From Rhizobium sp. CFBP 8762 (lineage in GTDB: Bacteria > Pseudomonadota > Alphaproteobacteria > Rhizobiales > Rhizobiaceae): a stretch of DNA of 64,000 bases. The DNA is taken from positions 124,001 to 188,000 of the forward strand of contig NZ_JACYUD010000006.1 of NCBI RefSeq assembly GCF_014841565.1, read 5' to 3'. Each line of letters opens with the position of its first letter. The stretch's first letter is position 1. The position numbers and the translations under genes are program-made. Shown one piece after another: positions 41,107 through 49,377 of the stretch. Below the pieces are notes generated by a model, which was not told where the DNA came from, made no database searches, and saw only the letters and a list, made by a program, of their open reading frames with translations.

Positions 41107-42487
41107 CGGCCAAGCCGCCTGTTGACGTTTCCTTATACTTTTCGTTCATATCCATGCCAGTTTGCCGCATGGTTTCAATGCAGGCATCGAGCGGCACAAA
41201 GTGCTGCCCGTCGCCTTTAACGGCCAGAGACGCAGCCGTGACAGCTTTGACAGCGCCCAGCGCATTGCGCTCAATGCAGGGAACCTGCACCAATCCGCCA
41301 ACCGGATCACACGTCATGCCCAGATGATGCTCCAGCGCAATTTCCGCTGCATTTTCGATCTGCTCCGGGCTGCCGCCCATAACGGCCGCAAGACCGGCAG
41401 CGGCCATGGCAGCGGCAGAGCCCACCTCGCCCTGACAGCCGACCTCCGCGCCGGAAATCGAAGCATTGAACTTGATAATGCCGCCGATAGCGGCAGCCGT
41501 CAGCAGATAGTTTCGGATGTCGTTCTGGTCTGCATCCAGATAGAAGTGCAGGTAATAACGCAGCGTGGCGGGAACCACTCCGGCTGCGCCATTGGTTGGG
41601 GAGGTCACGACCCGTCCACCCGCCGCATTCTCCTCGTTCACCGCCATTGCGTAGACGCTCAGCCAGTCATTGGCGAGAACCGGATTGATCCGGTTGGAGC
41701 GCCACTCCTCCTGCAATTTATCGTGGATCATCCGCGCACGGCGGCGCACTTTCAGCCCACCGGGCATAATGCCGTCCTGTGTGAGGCCGCGATCGATACA
41801 GGTAGACATAGCAGACCAGATACGGTCCAGCCCTGCATCGAGCTCCGCCGATGTCATACAGCATTCTTCATTGGCGCGCTTCATCTGCGCAATCGTCAAG
41901 CCGGAGCGCTCGGCCATGTCGAGCATCTGTTTGGCAGTCGCAAAGGGATATGGCACGGTTACGCCATTGGGTTTGCTCTTGCTTGCCCGCATCGCGTCCA
42001 GTTCGGTATCGGTGACCACAAACCCGCCGCCGATAGAGTAATAGATGCGCTTCAGCAGAAGCCGTCCGCTCCGGTCAAATGCGCAGAAGGTCATGCCATT
42101 GGCATGTCCCGGCAAAGGTATCTTCCGGTCAAAAATTAGATCATCCGCAGGCTGAAACGCGTATGGTGGATGCCCGGGCGGTGTTACCGTACCCTGCGTT
42201 TCCACTTGCTTGATGATGGCGTCCATATGGTCGGGGTCCACCGTATGGGGTTGCTCGCCCATCAGTCCCAATACCACGGCACGGCCAGAGCCATGGCCGA
42301 TACCGGTATAAGCGAGCGACCCATGGAGGCTGACCTTAATGCCAGCGACCATAGCGCCCGTTGGCCGTGGCCAGTCGTTCGACAGGATCAGATCCAGAAA
42401 CCGGTTTGCTGCCGACATCGGCCCCATTGTGTGGGAGCTCGAGGGACCGATACCAATCTTGAAAACATCGAAAACAGAAAGGAACAT
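41087..42487 (-). CDS. sdaA: L-serine ammonia-lyase, single-chain
   Basis: 466 residues. Deaminates L-serine to pyruvate with a 4Fe-4S cluster. [20 protein letters not shown] opens the beta domain and [20 protein letters not shown] and [18 protein letters not shown] belong to the alpha domain and cluster ligands. ATG 42487 matches the family N-terminus; the open frame extends 21 codons upstream. Confidence 0.95.
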   Translation of the reverse strand: MFLSVFDVFKIGIGPSSSHTMGPMSAANRFLDLILSNDWPRPTGAMVAGIKVSLHGSLAYTGIGHGSGRAVVLGLMGEQPHTVDPDHMDAIIKQVETQGTVTPPGHPPYAFQPADDLIFDRKIPLPGHANGMTFCAFDRSGRLLLKRIYYSIGGGFVVTDTELDAMRASKSKPNGVTVPYPFATAKQMLDMAERSGLTIAQMKRANEECCMTSAELDAGLDRIWSAMSTCIDRGLTQDGIMPGGLKVRRRARMIHDKLQEEWRSNRINPVLANDWLSVYAMAVNEENAAGGRVVTSPTNGAAGVVPATLRYYLHFYLDADQNDIRNYLLTAAAIGGIIKFNASISGAEVGCQGEVGSAAAMAAAGLAAVMGGSPEQIENAAEIALEHHLGMTCDPVGGLVQVPCIERNALGAVKAVTAASLAVKGDGQHFVPLDACIETMRQTGMDMNEKYKETSTGGLAVNVVEC

Positions 42488-42630
42488 GCTGGCTCCATAT
42501 GACGCATAACGGCGGTAAGTAACCGGCCGTTGCAGGTTCAAGCCTAGCACGAGTCCAGTGGATGATGCGATAAAGCGCCGACATTCGCAGCATCAGGCGC
42601 GACATGGCCGGTAACGGTGACGGTCGGGAC

Positions 42631-42732
42631 CTAAATGCCGCCGAAAAGATAGGCCAGAACAACAAGCGCGATGAATCCAGCAACGACACGCAGCGTCAAG
42701 CCCCAGCAGGATCTCTCAATCATCTCGTCCAT
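42631..42732 (-). CDS. Small single-span membrane protein, 33 residues
   Basis: An ATG with GGAG seven bases upstream opens a 33-codon frame: a short charged N-terminus (MDEMIERS) and then one hydrophobic helix (about residues 10-31, ending LAYLFGGI). It lies 144 bases upstream of sdaA, same strand. I do not recognise a named family. The size, Shine-Dalgarno and clean membrane segment support a real gene. Confidence 0.6.
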   Translation of the reverse strand: MDEMIERSCWGLTLRVVAGFIALVVLAYLFGGI

Positions 42733-42907
42733 GGTCACTCCAGCAGTCTTACTTCAGCATTTCACGCTTTATTACATAGTGAAATTCATGCACTGCGGCA
42801 AGCACGAAAAATGGCTAAATTGTGTCTTCGTTGACACGAAACTGTCACTCAGCCAGCTTACACCCGATATTTCTGTATATTAGATTTTCGTCACGGAGAA
42901 TGCAGCT

Positions 42908-42964
42908 ATGACCAGAAACCGTGCTTGCAATTTTCCGATCTCCACCGCAAAACTTGTGACATGA
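42908..42964 (+). CDS. Putative 18-residue leader peptide coupled to the DUF599 gene
   Basis: ATG 42908 has GGAG nine bases upstream and reads MTRNRACNFPISTAKLVT. Its stop TGA overlaps the ATG of the DUF599 gene in ATGA. That downstream start has no Shine-Dalgarno of its own, so translation is probably coupled. No function can be assigned to the peptide itself. Confidence 0.5.
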   Translation: MTRNRACNFPISTAKLVT

Positions 42965-43653
42965 TCGTTTCTGACTACATTGCGTTGGTGCTGTTCGGCT
43001 GCATGTGGCTCGGCTTCAGCTGGACGAGCAGCAGTGCGCGGCAATTCAAACGCAAGAGCCTCACCCGCATTATGAGCGAGCATCGGCGACGCTGGATACA
43101 GAACTCCCTGATGCGTGATCTCAAGATGATCGACACCCAGATCATCGCAGGGCTTCAGAACGGCACGGCATTTTTTGCCTCAACGACAATCTTCGCTATC
43201 GGTGGCTGTTTCGCTTTGCTGGGTTCGACGGAGCAGGTTCAGGCCATCCTCAACGATCTGCCCTATGTCGTTCAAGGCGGGCGCACGGCCTATGAATTAA
43301 AAGTCGCCGGGCTCACCTGCATCTTCGCCTACGCCTTTTTTAAATTTGGCTGGTCGTACCGATTGTTCAATTACTGCTCCATTCTCATGGGTGCAATTCC
43401 CATGATGGGCGAAGCGGCCAAGGACCCGGACGCAGCCGAACGGGCTGCCCAGCGCGCCATTCAACTGAACATCATGGCGGGCAAGCATTTTAATGCAGGC
43501 TTGCGCGCGATCTTCCTATCCATTGGCTATCTGGGATGGTTCATCAGCCCCTATATGTTCATTGGCCTGACCGTGTTCGTTGTCGCCGTTCTTGCGCATC
43601 GCCAGTTCTTCTCCGATGCACGTGCTGCTCTTTTAGAAAATATGGATTTATGA
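42961..43653 (+). CDS. DUF599 family membrane protein
   Basis: 230 residues with about four membrane segments. SLTRIMSEHRRRWIQNSLMR, DTQIIAGLQNGTAFFASTTI and the C-terminal HRQFFSDARAALL are family text. Function unknown. The start ATG lacks a Shine-Dalgarno; a TTG 12 codons upstream is less likely. It is followed by another membrane gene 60 bases downstream. Confidence 0.87.
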   Translation: MIVSDYIALVLFGCMWLGFSWTSSSARQFKRKSLTRIMSEHRRRWIQNSLMRDLKMIDTQIIAGLQNGTAFFASTTIFAIGGCFALLGSTEQVQAILNDLPYVVQGGRTAYELKVAGLTCIFAYAFFKFGWSYRLFNYCSILMGAIPMMGEAAKDPDAAERAAQRAIQLNIMAGKHFNAGLRAIFLSIGYLGWFISPYMFIGLTVFVVAVLAHRQFFSDARAALLENMDL

Positions 43654-43713
43654 CCAGCGTGGCACAAGCTGTGCGGACCATGCTGCATTAAAGATTGTGG
43701 AAGTGTATATCGT

Positions 43714-44715
43714 ATGTCCATGCCATCACTATCGCAGGACCAGCCACGTGCTCCGTTAGCCGCCCCGCGTCGTCTGGCGGCAATTGATGTCGCGCGCGGC
43801 GTGGCACTCATAGCCATGGCGATTTACCACTTCACATGGGATCTCGGTTTCTTCGGATATATAGACCCCGCAACGGCTGGCACAGGCGGCTGGAAGATTT
43901 TCGCTCGGCTGATTGCCAGCAGCTTCCTGTTTCTGGCGGGCGTGGGTCTGGTGCTTGGCCACACCCCGCAGTTTCGGCCCCGCGCTTTCGGTATCCGGCT
44001 GGCGAAAATAGCTTTGGCCGCCCTCGTGATTTCCGTCGCGACCTATGTTGCTATGCCGGACAGCTTTATCTTCTTCGGTATCCTGCACGGAATGGCCGCT
44101 GCCAGCATGGTTGGCGTCGTGTTCTTGCGCGCACCAGCACCAGTCACCGCCTTGGCGGCACTGTTTGCGTTTCTAGCGCCGATGTATCTGCGCTCACCCG
44201 CCTTCGATAGTCCGGCATTCTGGTGGCTGGGCTTGTCCGAAACCCTGCCCCGCTCCAACGATTATGTGCCGATCTTTCCCTGGCTGGCACCCTTCCTTTT
44301 GGGAATGGCTGTGACACGTCTTGCCCTTCAATACGGCTGGTTTCGGTGGTTTTCAGCGGAGGCACCAACACGTCTGTGGAAAAGGACGCTGGTGACCGCA
44401 GGGCGCCACAGTCTGGTCATATACCTCGTTCACCAACCCCTGCTGATTGCTCTGGTCTATCTTGCGACATGGATCGTGCCGCCAGCTGTGCCTGATCCGG
44501 TGCAGTCGTACATGCAACAATGTGTCGCCGTTTGCAGTCAAAATCAGGGGCAGCCCGTGTGTCAGGCTTTTTGTGAATGCACGTTGGCCGGTCTTCTGGA
44601 TGGGAACCTGTTCAACGACATGAATGCTGGAAATATCAATATGACGAACGACCCGCGCATTGTCAGTCTGGCCGGTCAGTGCAGCGCTGAAGCTGGCGTC
44701 GGGCCGAAGGAGTAG
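43714..44715 (+). CDS. DUF1624 / heparan-alpha-glucosaminide acetyltransferase-like membrane protein with Cys-rich tail
   Basis: 333 residues. RLAAIDVARGVALIAMAIYH marks the acyltransferase-like membrane family. About seven membrane segments follow, the last at LVIYLVHQPLLIALVYLATW (about 230-252). After it comes a soluble tail of about 80 residues with six Cys (within CVAVCSQN, PVCQAFCECT and QCSAE). The tail is unusual and suggests a disulfide or metal-binding appendage. Substrate unknown. The methyltransferase-like gene starts four bases after its stop. Confidence 0.82.
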   Translation: MSMPSLSQDQPRAPLAAPRRLAAIDVARGVALIAMAIYHFTWDLGFFGYIDPATAGTGGWKIFARLIASSFLFLAGVGLVLGHTPQFRPRAFGIRLAKIALAALVISVATYVAMPDSFIFFGILHGMAAASMVGVVFLRAPAPVTALAALFAFLAPMYLRSPAFDSPAFWWLGLSETLPRSNDYVPIFPWLAPFLLGMAVTRLALQYGWFRWFSAEAPTRLWKRTLVTAGRHSLVIYLVHQPLLIALVYLATWIVPPAVPDPVQSYMQQCVAVCSQNQGQPVCQAFCECTLAGLLDGNLFNDMNAGNINMTNDPRIVSLAGQCSAEAGVGPKE

Positions 44716-44719
44716 GATC

Positions 44720-45193
44720 ATGAACGCACATCGTGTGAAACCGCTCAAATTTCCATGGCCATCCTTGTTGTACGGACTGGCTATTCTCGGTGCCGTGCTA
44801 TTGGGTCGGCTGCATCCCATCCCCGTCTACCAGAGCCATGGCTGGGCGACCGTCATCGCAGGTTCCGTTCTGATTGTACTGGCTCTATCACTCAATACAT
44901 GGGCCATTGCGACTGTTATCAACCGTCGACTGGCGGTCAAACGCCAAAAGTTTCCCAATCATTTGATCATGTGCGGACCGTTTCGCTACACGCGTAACCC
45001 GGTCTATCTGGGGCACACCATCATGACCATCGGGTTTGGTTTGATCTCGCTCAACCCGTGGTTTTTCGTTCTGGCAATTCTGGCGGTGATTGTTATTACG
45101 GCCTTTGCCATTCGTCGGCAGGAGCGTCACCTGTTGTCGCGGTTTGGCGTCGAGTTCGAGAAATACTGCCGCTCCACCACACGCTGGATTTAA
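44720..45193 (+). CDS. Isoprenylcysteine carboxyl methyltransferase-like membrane protein
   Basis: 157 residues with four membrane segments. GPFRYTRNPVYLGHTIMTIG and, near the C-terminus, RRQERHLLSRFGVEFEKYCR are the ICMT/PEMT signature for SAM binding. Bacterial members methylate unknown lipids or small molecules. GGAGTAGGATC precedes the ATG, and the gene is only four bases from the preceding stop. Confidence 0.87.
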   Translation: MNAHRVKPLKFPWPSLLYGLAILGAVLLGRLHPIPVYQSHGWATVIAGSVLIVLALSLNTWAIATVINRRLAVKRQKFPNHLIMCGPFRYTRNPVYLGHTIMTIGFGLISLNPWFFVLAILAVIVITAFAIRRQERHLLSRFGVEFEKYCRSTTRWI

Positions 45194-45203
45194 CAGCTCC
45201 GCT

Positions 45204-45590
45204 TCAGGTTCCCACGCCGATTTCAGCCAGGCGTGTGAGACACGCCTCTTCAATGTGATCGAGTTCGTTGAGCGTTTCCTCGATATCCTTGCGCTTCTGT
45301 TTCAGGTCGTCACGCTTCTCGTCAACGCGCTTCATCAGCAGACGCAACTGCCCGGCTTCACCCGGCGGGTCCTTGTAGACCTGAATAATTTCGCGGATTT
45401 CTGCAATCGTAAAGCCAATCCGCCGCCCGCGCAGGATTTCCTGAATCAGCCGACGATCTGCCGCGCGAAAAAGCCGTGTGCGCCCGCGCCGCTCCGGGTG
45501 GATCAGGCCCTCATCCTCATAGAAGCGCAGCGTACGGGTCGATACGCCGAACTCCCGCGTCAGCTCCGTTATGGTGTAGTACCGCTCCAT
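45204..45590 (-). CDS. MerR-family transcriptional regulator
   Basis: 128 residues. Winged helix YTITELTREFGVSTRTLRFY at the N-terminus, the second wing RRGRTRLFRAADRR, then a long coiled coil (about 85-120). The tail has one Cys only, so it is not a typical metal or redox sensor. Related alphaproteobacterial proteins sit near acyl-CoA degradation genes, but none are present here. It is convergent with the methyltransferase-like gene. Confidence 0.9.
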   Translation of the reverse strand: MERYYTITELTREFGVSTRTLRFYEDEGLIHPERRGRTRLFRAADRRLIQEILRGRRIGFTIAEIREIIQVYKDPPGEAGQLRLLMKRVDEKRDDLKQKRKDIEETLNELDHIEEACLTRLAEIGVGT

Positions 45591-45690
45591 GTATGCTCCA
45601 ATGCGCACGTCCGGATTCGATACATATTTTCTTTGACGTCAAAGTCAATTTACGCAGGGTTGCGTTAGCAAGATCAAGAACCTGACGAAT

Positions 45691-47121
45691 TCAGGTCATG
45701 AACCACCAGGTAGCCAGTCCAAGGAAAGCGAAAAACCCTGTAATATCCGTCACCGCTGTCACAAACACCGCTGAGGACACGGCCGGATCGGCACCGAACC
45801 GGTCCAGCAGCAACGGGATGAGGATGCCGGCCAAAGCCGCTGCCAGCATGTTGACAACCATTGCCGTGGCGATGATCCCGCCGATGTTGACGTCCTGAAA
45901 CCAAAGTCCCGCAACAACACCGATCAGAACGCCGAAAACCACACCATTGATGATGCCGACTCCGGCCTCACGACGAATGATGCGCCCGGCGTTGTGAATA
46001 TCGAGGTCGCGCGTTGCCAGAGCGCGCACCGTCACCGTCATGGTCTGCGATCCTGCATTACCCCCCATACCGGCGACAATCGGCATCAACACCGCCAAAG
46101 CAACAATCTGTTCAATCGTCGCGTCAAAGAACGCAATCACCGACGCGGCCATGAAGGCCGTCACCAGATTGACAAGCAGCCAGGGCACGCGCGAACGGGA
46201 CGCGCTGGCGACGGAGTCGGACAACTCTTCGTCCCCCACACCGCCAAGGCGCATCAAGTCTTCCTGCGCCTCCTCCTGAATCACGTCGACTACGTCATCG
46301 ATGGTCAGCACACCCACCAGCCGGCCATTTTGATCGACCACTGCGGCAGACAGAAGGTCGTACTGCTCGAAAAGCTGCGCCGCCTCTTCCTGATCCATTT
46401 CTGCCGGTATCAGATGGTTGGTCTCGCGCATAATCGTCTCGATCTTGACTGAGCGCTTGGCGCGCAAAATCCGGTCGAGGTCGATGGTGCCCAACAGTTT
46501 GAACGTTGGGTCAATCACAAAGATCTGCGTGAAGAATTCCGGCAGATCATCGTCTTCACGCATGTAGTCAATGGTTTGGCCGACCGTCCAGAATGGCGGC
46601 ACGGCGATAAACTCCGTCTGCATACGCCGACCGGCAGTGCTTTCGGGGTAATCCAGCGAGCGGCGCAGACGCACGCGTTCGGTAAAGGGAAGCTTGGAGA
46701 GGATTTCATCCTGATCCTCCTCGTTCAAGTCTTCCAGAATGTAAACGGCGTCGTCGGAATCCATCTCGCCGAGCGCTGCGGCGATCTGTTCGTTGGGCAT
46801 ATGCTCAACGATATCCAGACGGATGGCCTCATCGACCTCCGTGAGGGCGGCCATGTCAAAATCGTTGCCCAGAAGCGAGACCAGAGCGCGCCGCTGGTCC
46901 ACCTGAATGGCTTCGAGAAGGTCCCCCAGTTCCGATTCGTGCAGACGGGCAACGTTCTGGCGCAGATAAAGCAGATCGCGGTCGGCAATCGCCGCGCCGA
47001 CATGCATGAGATAATCAGACCGAATGGACCCGTCTTCCGCATAGATATCGGCATAGCCAAGGTCTTCAACCCTGGTGCTTTCGCTCTCGCGGTCCTGGTG
47101 CTGTTCGTTGACGTCGTTCAT
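45691..47121 (-). CDS. mgtE: Magnesium transporter MgtE
   Basis: 476 residues. N-terminal helical superhelix (about 40-140), a CBS pair (about 145-265), and a five-helix membrane domain with the pore motif VAGMGGNAGSQTMTVTVRAL. The family gates Mg2+ import by sensing cytoplasmic Mg2+ through the N and CBS domains. AAGGCAGACC fixes ATG 47121. It diverges from the deformylase-like gene. Confidence 0.95.
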   Translation of the reverse strand: MNDVNEQHQDRESESTRVEDLGYADIYAEDGSIRSDYLMHVGAAIADRDLLYLRQNVARLHESELGDLLEAIQVDQRRALVSLLGNDFDMAALTEVDEAIRLDIVEHMPNEQIAAALGEMDSDDAVYILEDLNEEDQDEILSKLPFTERVRLRRSLDYPESTAGRRMQTEFIAVPPFWTVGQTIDYMREDDDLPEFFTQIFVIDPTFKLLGTIDLDRILRAKRSVKIETIMRETNHLIPAEMDQEEAAQLFEQYDLLSAAVVDQNGRLVGVLTIDDVVDVIQEEAQEDLMRLGGVGDEELSDSVASASRSRVPWLLVNLVTAFMAASVIAFFDATIEQIVALAVLMPIVAGMGGNAGSQTMTVTVRALATRDLDIHNAGRIIRREAGVGIINGVVFGVLIGVVAGLWFQDVNIGGIIATAMVVNMLAAALAGILIPLLLDRFGADPAVSSAVFVTAVTDITGFFAFLGLATWWFMT

Positions 47122-47310
47122 GGGTCTGCCTTCGCGCAAAATTCGGCCAGCCGGGCCGCCTCTGTGAGAGATAGCGATGTGCTAAAGCAATCCGCGTTCG
47201 CGGTCCACAGACCTTGGTGCGGCCAACAATCATTTCATACACCTGTTGCAATTTCCAAGCCCGCGCTCCATCACTGTCTAAAATACGAAACGTCCCGATA
47301 CGGATATGCA

Positions 47311-47799
47311 ATGAGCGTTCTACCCCTGCTTCAATTCCCCGATCCGCGCCTGCGGTTGCCGTCTCAGGACGTGACCGACTTTGATTCCGCCCTGACATCT
47401 TTGGCGCAGAATCTTGAGGACACCATGCGGGCAGCTCCGGGCATCGGGATAACGGCAGCGCATGTCGGCGTGCTTCAAAGGCTCACGGTAATCGATCTCA
47501 ATGATGGCGTGGGGGTCAGATGCTTCTGCAATCCGCACATCGTCTGGTCGTCGCCCGAAACAGCCGGGCATACGGAGGGCAGTGTCTCGATGCCCAACGT
47601 GACCGAGGAGATCACTCGCCCACAACGCGTACGCATTCGCTATCAGGACATGACCGGCAAGCCGCAGGAACTGGACGCCGATGGGTTGCTGTCCGTTTGC
47701 CTTCAGCATGAGATCGACCAGATGGACGGCATTTTCTGGATCTATCGCTTGTCGAGGCTGAAACGGGATCGCCTCATCAAACGCTACCAGAAGATGTAA
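47311..47799 (+). CDS. Peptide deformylase-like protein lacking metal ligands
   Basis: 162 residues, clearly homologous to peptide deformylase over its full length. All three active-site motifs are altered. GxGLAAxQ is GIGITAAH (44-51). EGCLS is EGSVS (89-93), so the metal-binding Cys is Ser91. QHEIDH is QHEIDQ (132-137), so the second His ligand is Gln137; His133 and Glu134 remain. Loss of two of three ligands argues against normal deformylase activity. A standard def gene is not in this window. The function of such paralogues is unknown to me. Confidence 0.85.
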   Translation: MSVLPLLQFPDPRLRLPSQDVTDFDSALTSLAQNLEDTMRAAPGIGITAAHVGVLQRLTVIDLNDGVGVRCFCNPHIVWSSPETAGHTEGSVSMPNVTEEITRPQRVRIRYQDMTGKPQELDADGLLSVCLQHEIDQMDGIFWIYRLSRLKRDRLIKRYQKM

Positions 47800-47855
47800 C
47801 CCTCCCATCAGCAACACCTAAACACATGATATAAAACGACTAGCGGTGAAACTCA

Positions 47856-47884
47856 TGATCCGCCGCGCCCGTATAACCGTATGA
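47856..47884 (+). promoter_or_regulatory. Putative ECF-sigma (RpoE/ECF11-type) promoter upstream of phr
   Basis: TGATCC (47856-47861), 17 bases, GTATGA (47879-47884). The same two hexamers with the same 17-base spacer occur upstream of the ChrR-like gene at 54426-54454. TGATCC is the -35 hexamer I recall for Rhodobacter RpoE. Transcription from here would start near 47891, leaving a leader of about 25 bases before ATG 47917. Confidence 0.65.
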
Positions 47885-47916
47885 TCGACCATGACAAAAA
47901 CCCGGCGGACCCGACA

Positions 47917-49377
47917 ATGACAGCGAACGCTACCAATCTCGATAGTCCGGTCCTGTTGTGGTTCCGCAAAGACCTTCGGCTGGACGATAATCTGGCACTG
48001 AACGCTGCCGTCGCGTCCGGTCATCCGGTCGTGGCCGTTTACATTCTGGAACCAAAAGACAGCGGAAACGGTCCGCAGGGTGCTGCCCAGGGTTGGTGGC
48101 TGCATCACTCGCTGGAGGCCCTGTCGCGTTCGCTAGATGCCAAAGGCGTTCGTCTGATCCTTCGGCGCGGCGACGCCAAGACCGAACTGACGAGTATAAT
48201 CGACGAGACGGGCGCATATATGGTGTTGTGGAACCGACGCTACGACCCCGCCGGGATTGCGGTCGATACCGCCCTGAAAGCGAACCTGACGGAGCGCGGT
48301 CTGGAGGTGCACACGTTTGCAGGGCAATTGCTGCATGAACCCTCCAAGCTGAAAACAGGCTCCGGTACCCATTATAAGGTCTACACACCATTCTGGCGCG
48401 CACTGGAAGCCAGTGGTGAGCCCTCCGAACCGCTCGACCCGCCAGACAACATTCATCCGCCAAGGTCGTACCCCCATTCCGATACGCTCTCGGACTGGGC
48501 GTTGCTACCAACGAAACCGAACTGGGCGCGCACATTTTCCGAGATCTGGGAGCCGGGCGAGCAGGCCGCGCTTCAAAAGCTTGAAGACTTCATCGACAAG
48601 AACGTTCAGGACTATAAAACCAGACGCGACATCCCGTCCGTCGATGGCACATCACGCATGTCGCCCCATCTGGCCATGGGTGAGATTTCTCCTGCGCGTA
48701 TCTGGTACGCGACACGAGGTCTGGTGACGGACAGCGATTCAGCCGATGTCATCACCTATCGCAAAGAGCTAGTTTGGCGCGAGTTTTCCTACCATCTGCT
48801 CTTTCACAACCCGACCTTGCCGAGCGTTAATTTAAACCGCAAGTTCGATACGTTCCCGTGGAGCGGCTCGGATGCCGAATTCACGGCATGGTGCCACGGC
48901 CGCACCGGCTACCCCATTGTCGATGCCGGAATGCGCCAGCTTTGGCGGCATGGCTACATGCACAACCGTGTCCGGATGATTACGGCCTCGTTTCTCATCA
49001 AGGACCTGTTGATCGACTGGCGGCGGGGGCTGGACTGGTTTGCCGATACGCTGGTGGATGCCGATCCCGCATCCAACGCCGCCAGCTGGCAGTGGGTTGC
49101 TGGTTCCGGGGCGGACGCGTCGCCATTCTTCCGGGTGTTCAATCCGATTTTGCAGGGCGAAAAGTTCGACCCAGACGGCACTTATGTCAAAACCTTTATT
49201 CCGGAACTCGCCAACCTCGACGCCAAGTATGTGCATCGCCCGTTTGAAGCGCCAGCGTCTGTTCTGACCAAGGCTGGTGTAACGCTTAGCACCACGTACC
49301 CTGCTCCCATCGTCAATCACTCCATGGCGCGTGATCGCGCTCTGGATGTCTTCAAAACCATCAAGGACGCCGTATGA
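47917..49377 (+). CDS. phrB: Deoxyribodipyrimidine photolyase
   Basis: 486 residues. N-terminal Rossmann antenna domain (LWFRKDLRLDDNLAL) and C-terminal FAD domain with TGYPIVDAGMRQLWRHGYMHNR, MITASFLIKDLLIDWRRG and NAASWQWVAGSGADASPFFR, as in class I CPD photolyases; the Trp-rich electron path is intact by eye. Repairs UV dimers using blue light. The open frame reaches ATG 47881, but that ATG lies inside the promoter-like element, so ATG 47917 is preferred. Its stop overlaps the next gene in ATGA. Confidence 0.94.
   Translation: MTANATNLDSPVLLWFRKDLRLDDNLALNAAVASGHPVVAVYILEPKDSGNGPQGAAQGWWLHHSLEALSRSLDAKGVRLILRRGDAKTELTSIIDETGAYMVLWNRRYDPAGIAVDTALKANLTERGLEVHTFAGQLLHEPSKLKTGSGTHYKVYTPFWRALEASGEPSEPLDPPDNIHPPRSYPHSDTLSDWALLPTKPNWARTFSEIWEPGEQAALQKLEDFIDKNVQDYKTRRDIPSVDGTSRMSPHLAMGEISPARIWYATRGLVTDSDSADVITYRKELVWREFSYHLLFHNPTLPSVNLNRKFDTFPWSGSDAEFTAWCHGRTGYPIVDAGMRQLWRHGYMHNRVRMITASFLIKDLLIDWRRGLDWFADTLVDADPASNAASWQWVAGSGADASPFFRVFNPILQGEKFDPDGTYVKTFIPELANLDAKYVHRPFEAPASVLTKAGVTLSTTYPAPIVNHSMARDRALDVFKTIKDAV

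Noticed and set aside
41162-42139. Plus-strand open frame of 325 codons
   Set aside because: Antisense to sdaA, which has intact family motifs.
42817-42833. TGTGTC-N6-GACACG dyad upstream of DUF599
   Set aside because: Short, and no matching regulator motif that I can name; could be chance.
47847-47876. TGAAAC-N18-GTATAA as an alternative promoter before phr
   Set aside because: Less consistent than TGATCC-N17-GTATGA, which recurs exactly before the ChrR-like gene.
47881-47916. Upstream ATG of the photolyase frame
   Set aside because: It lies inside the putative -10 element, so it would not be on the transcript; ATG 47917 gives a normal N-terminus.
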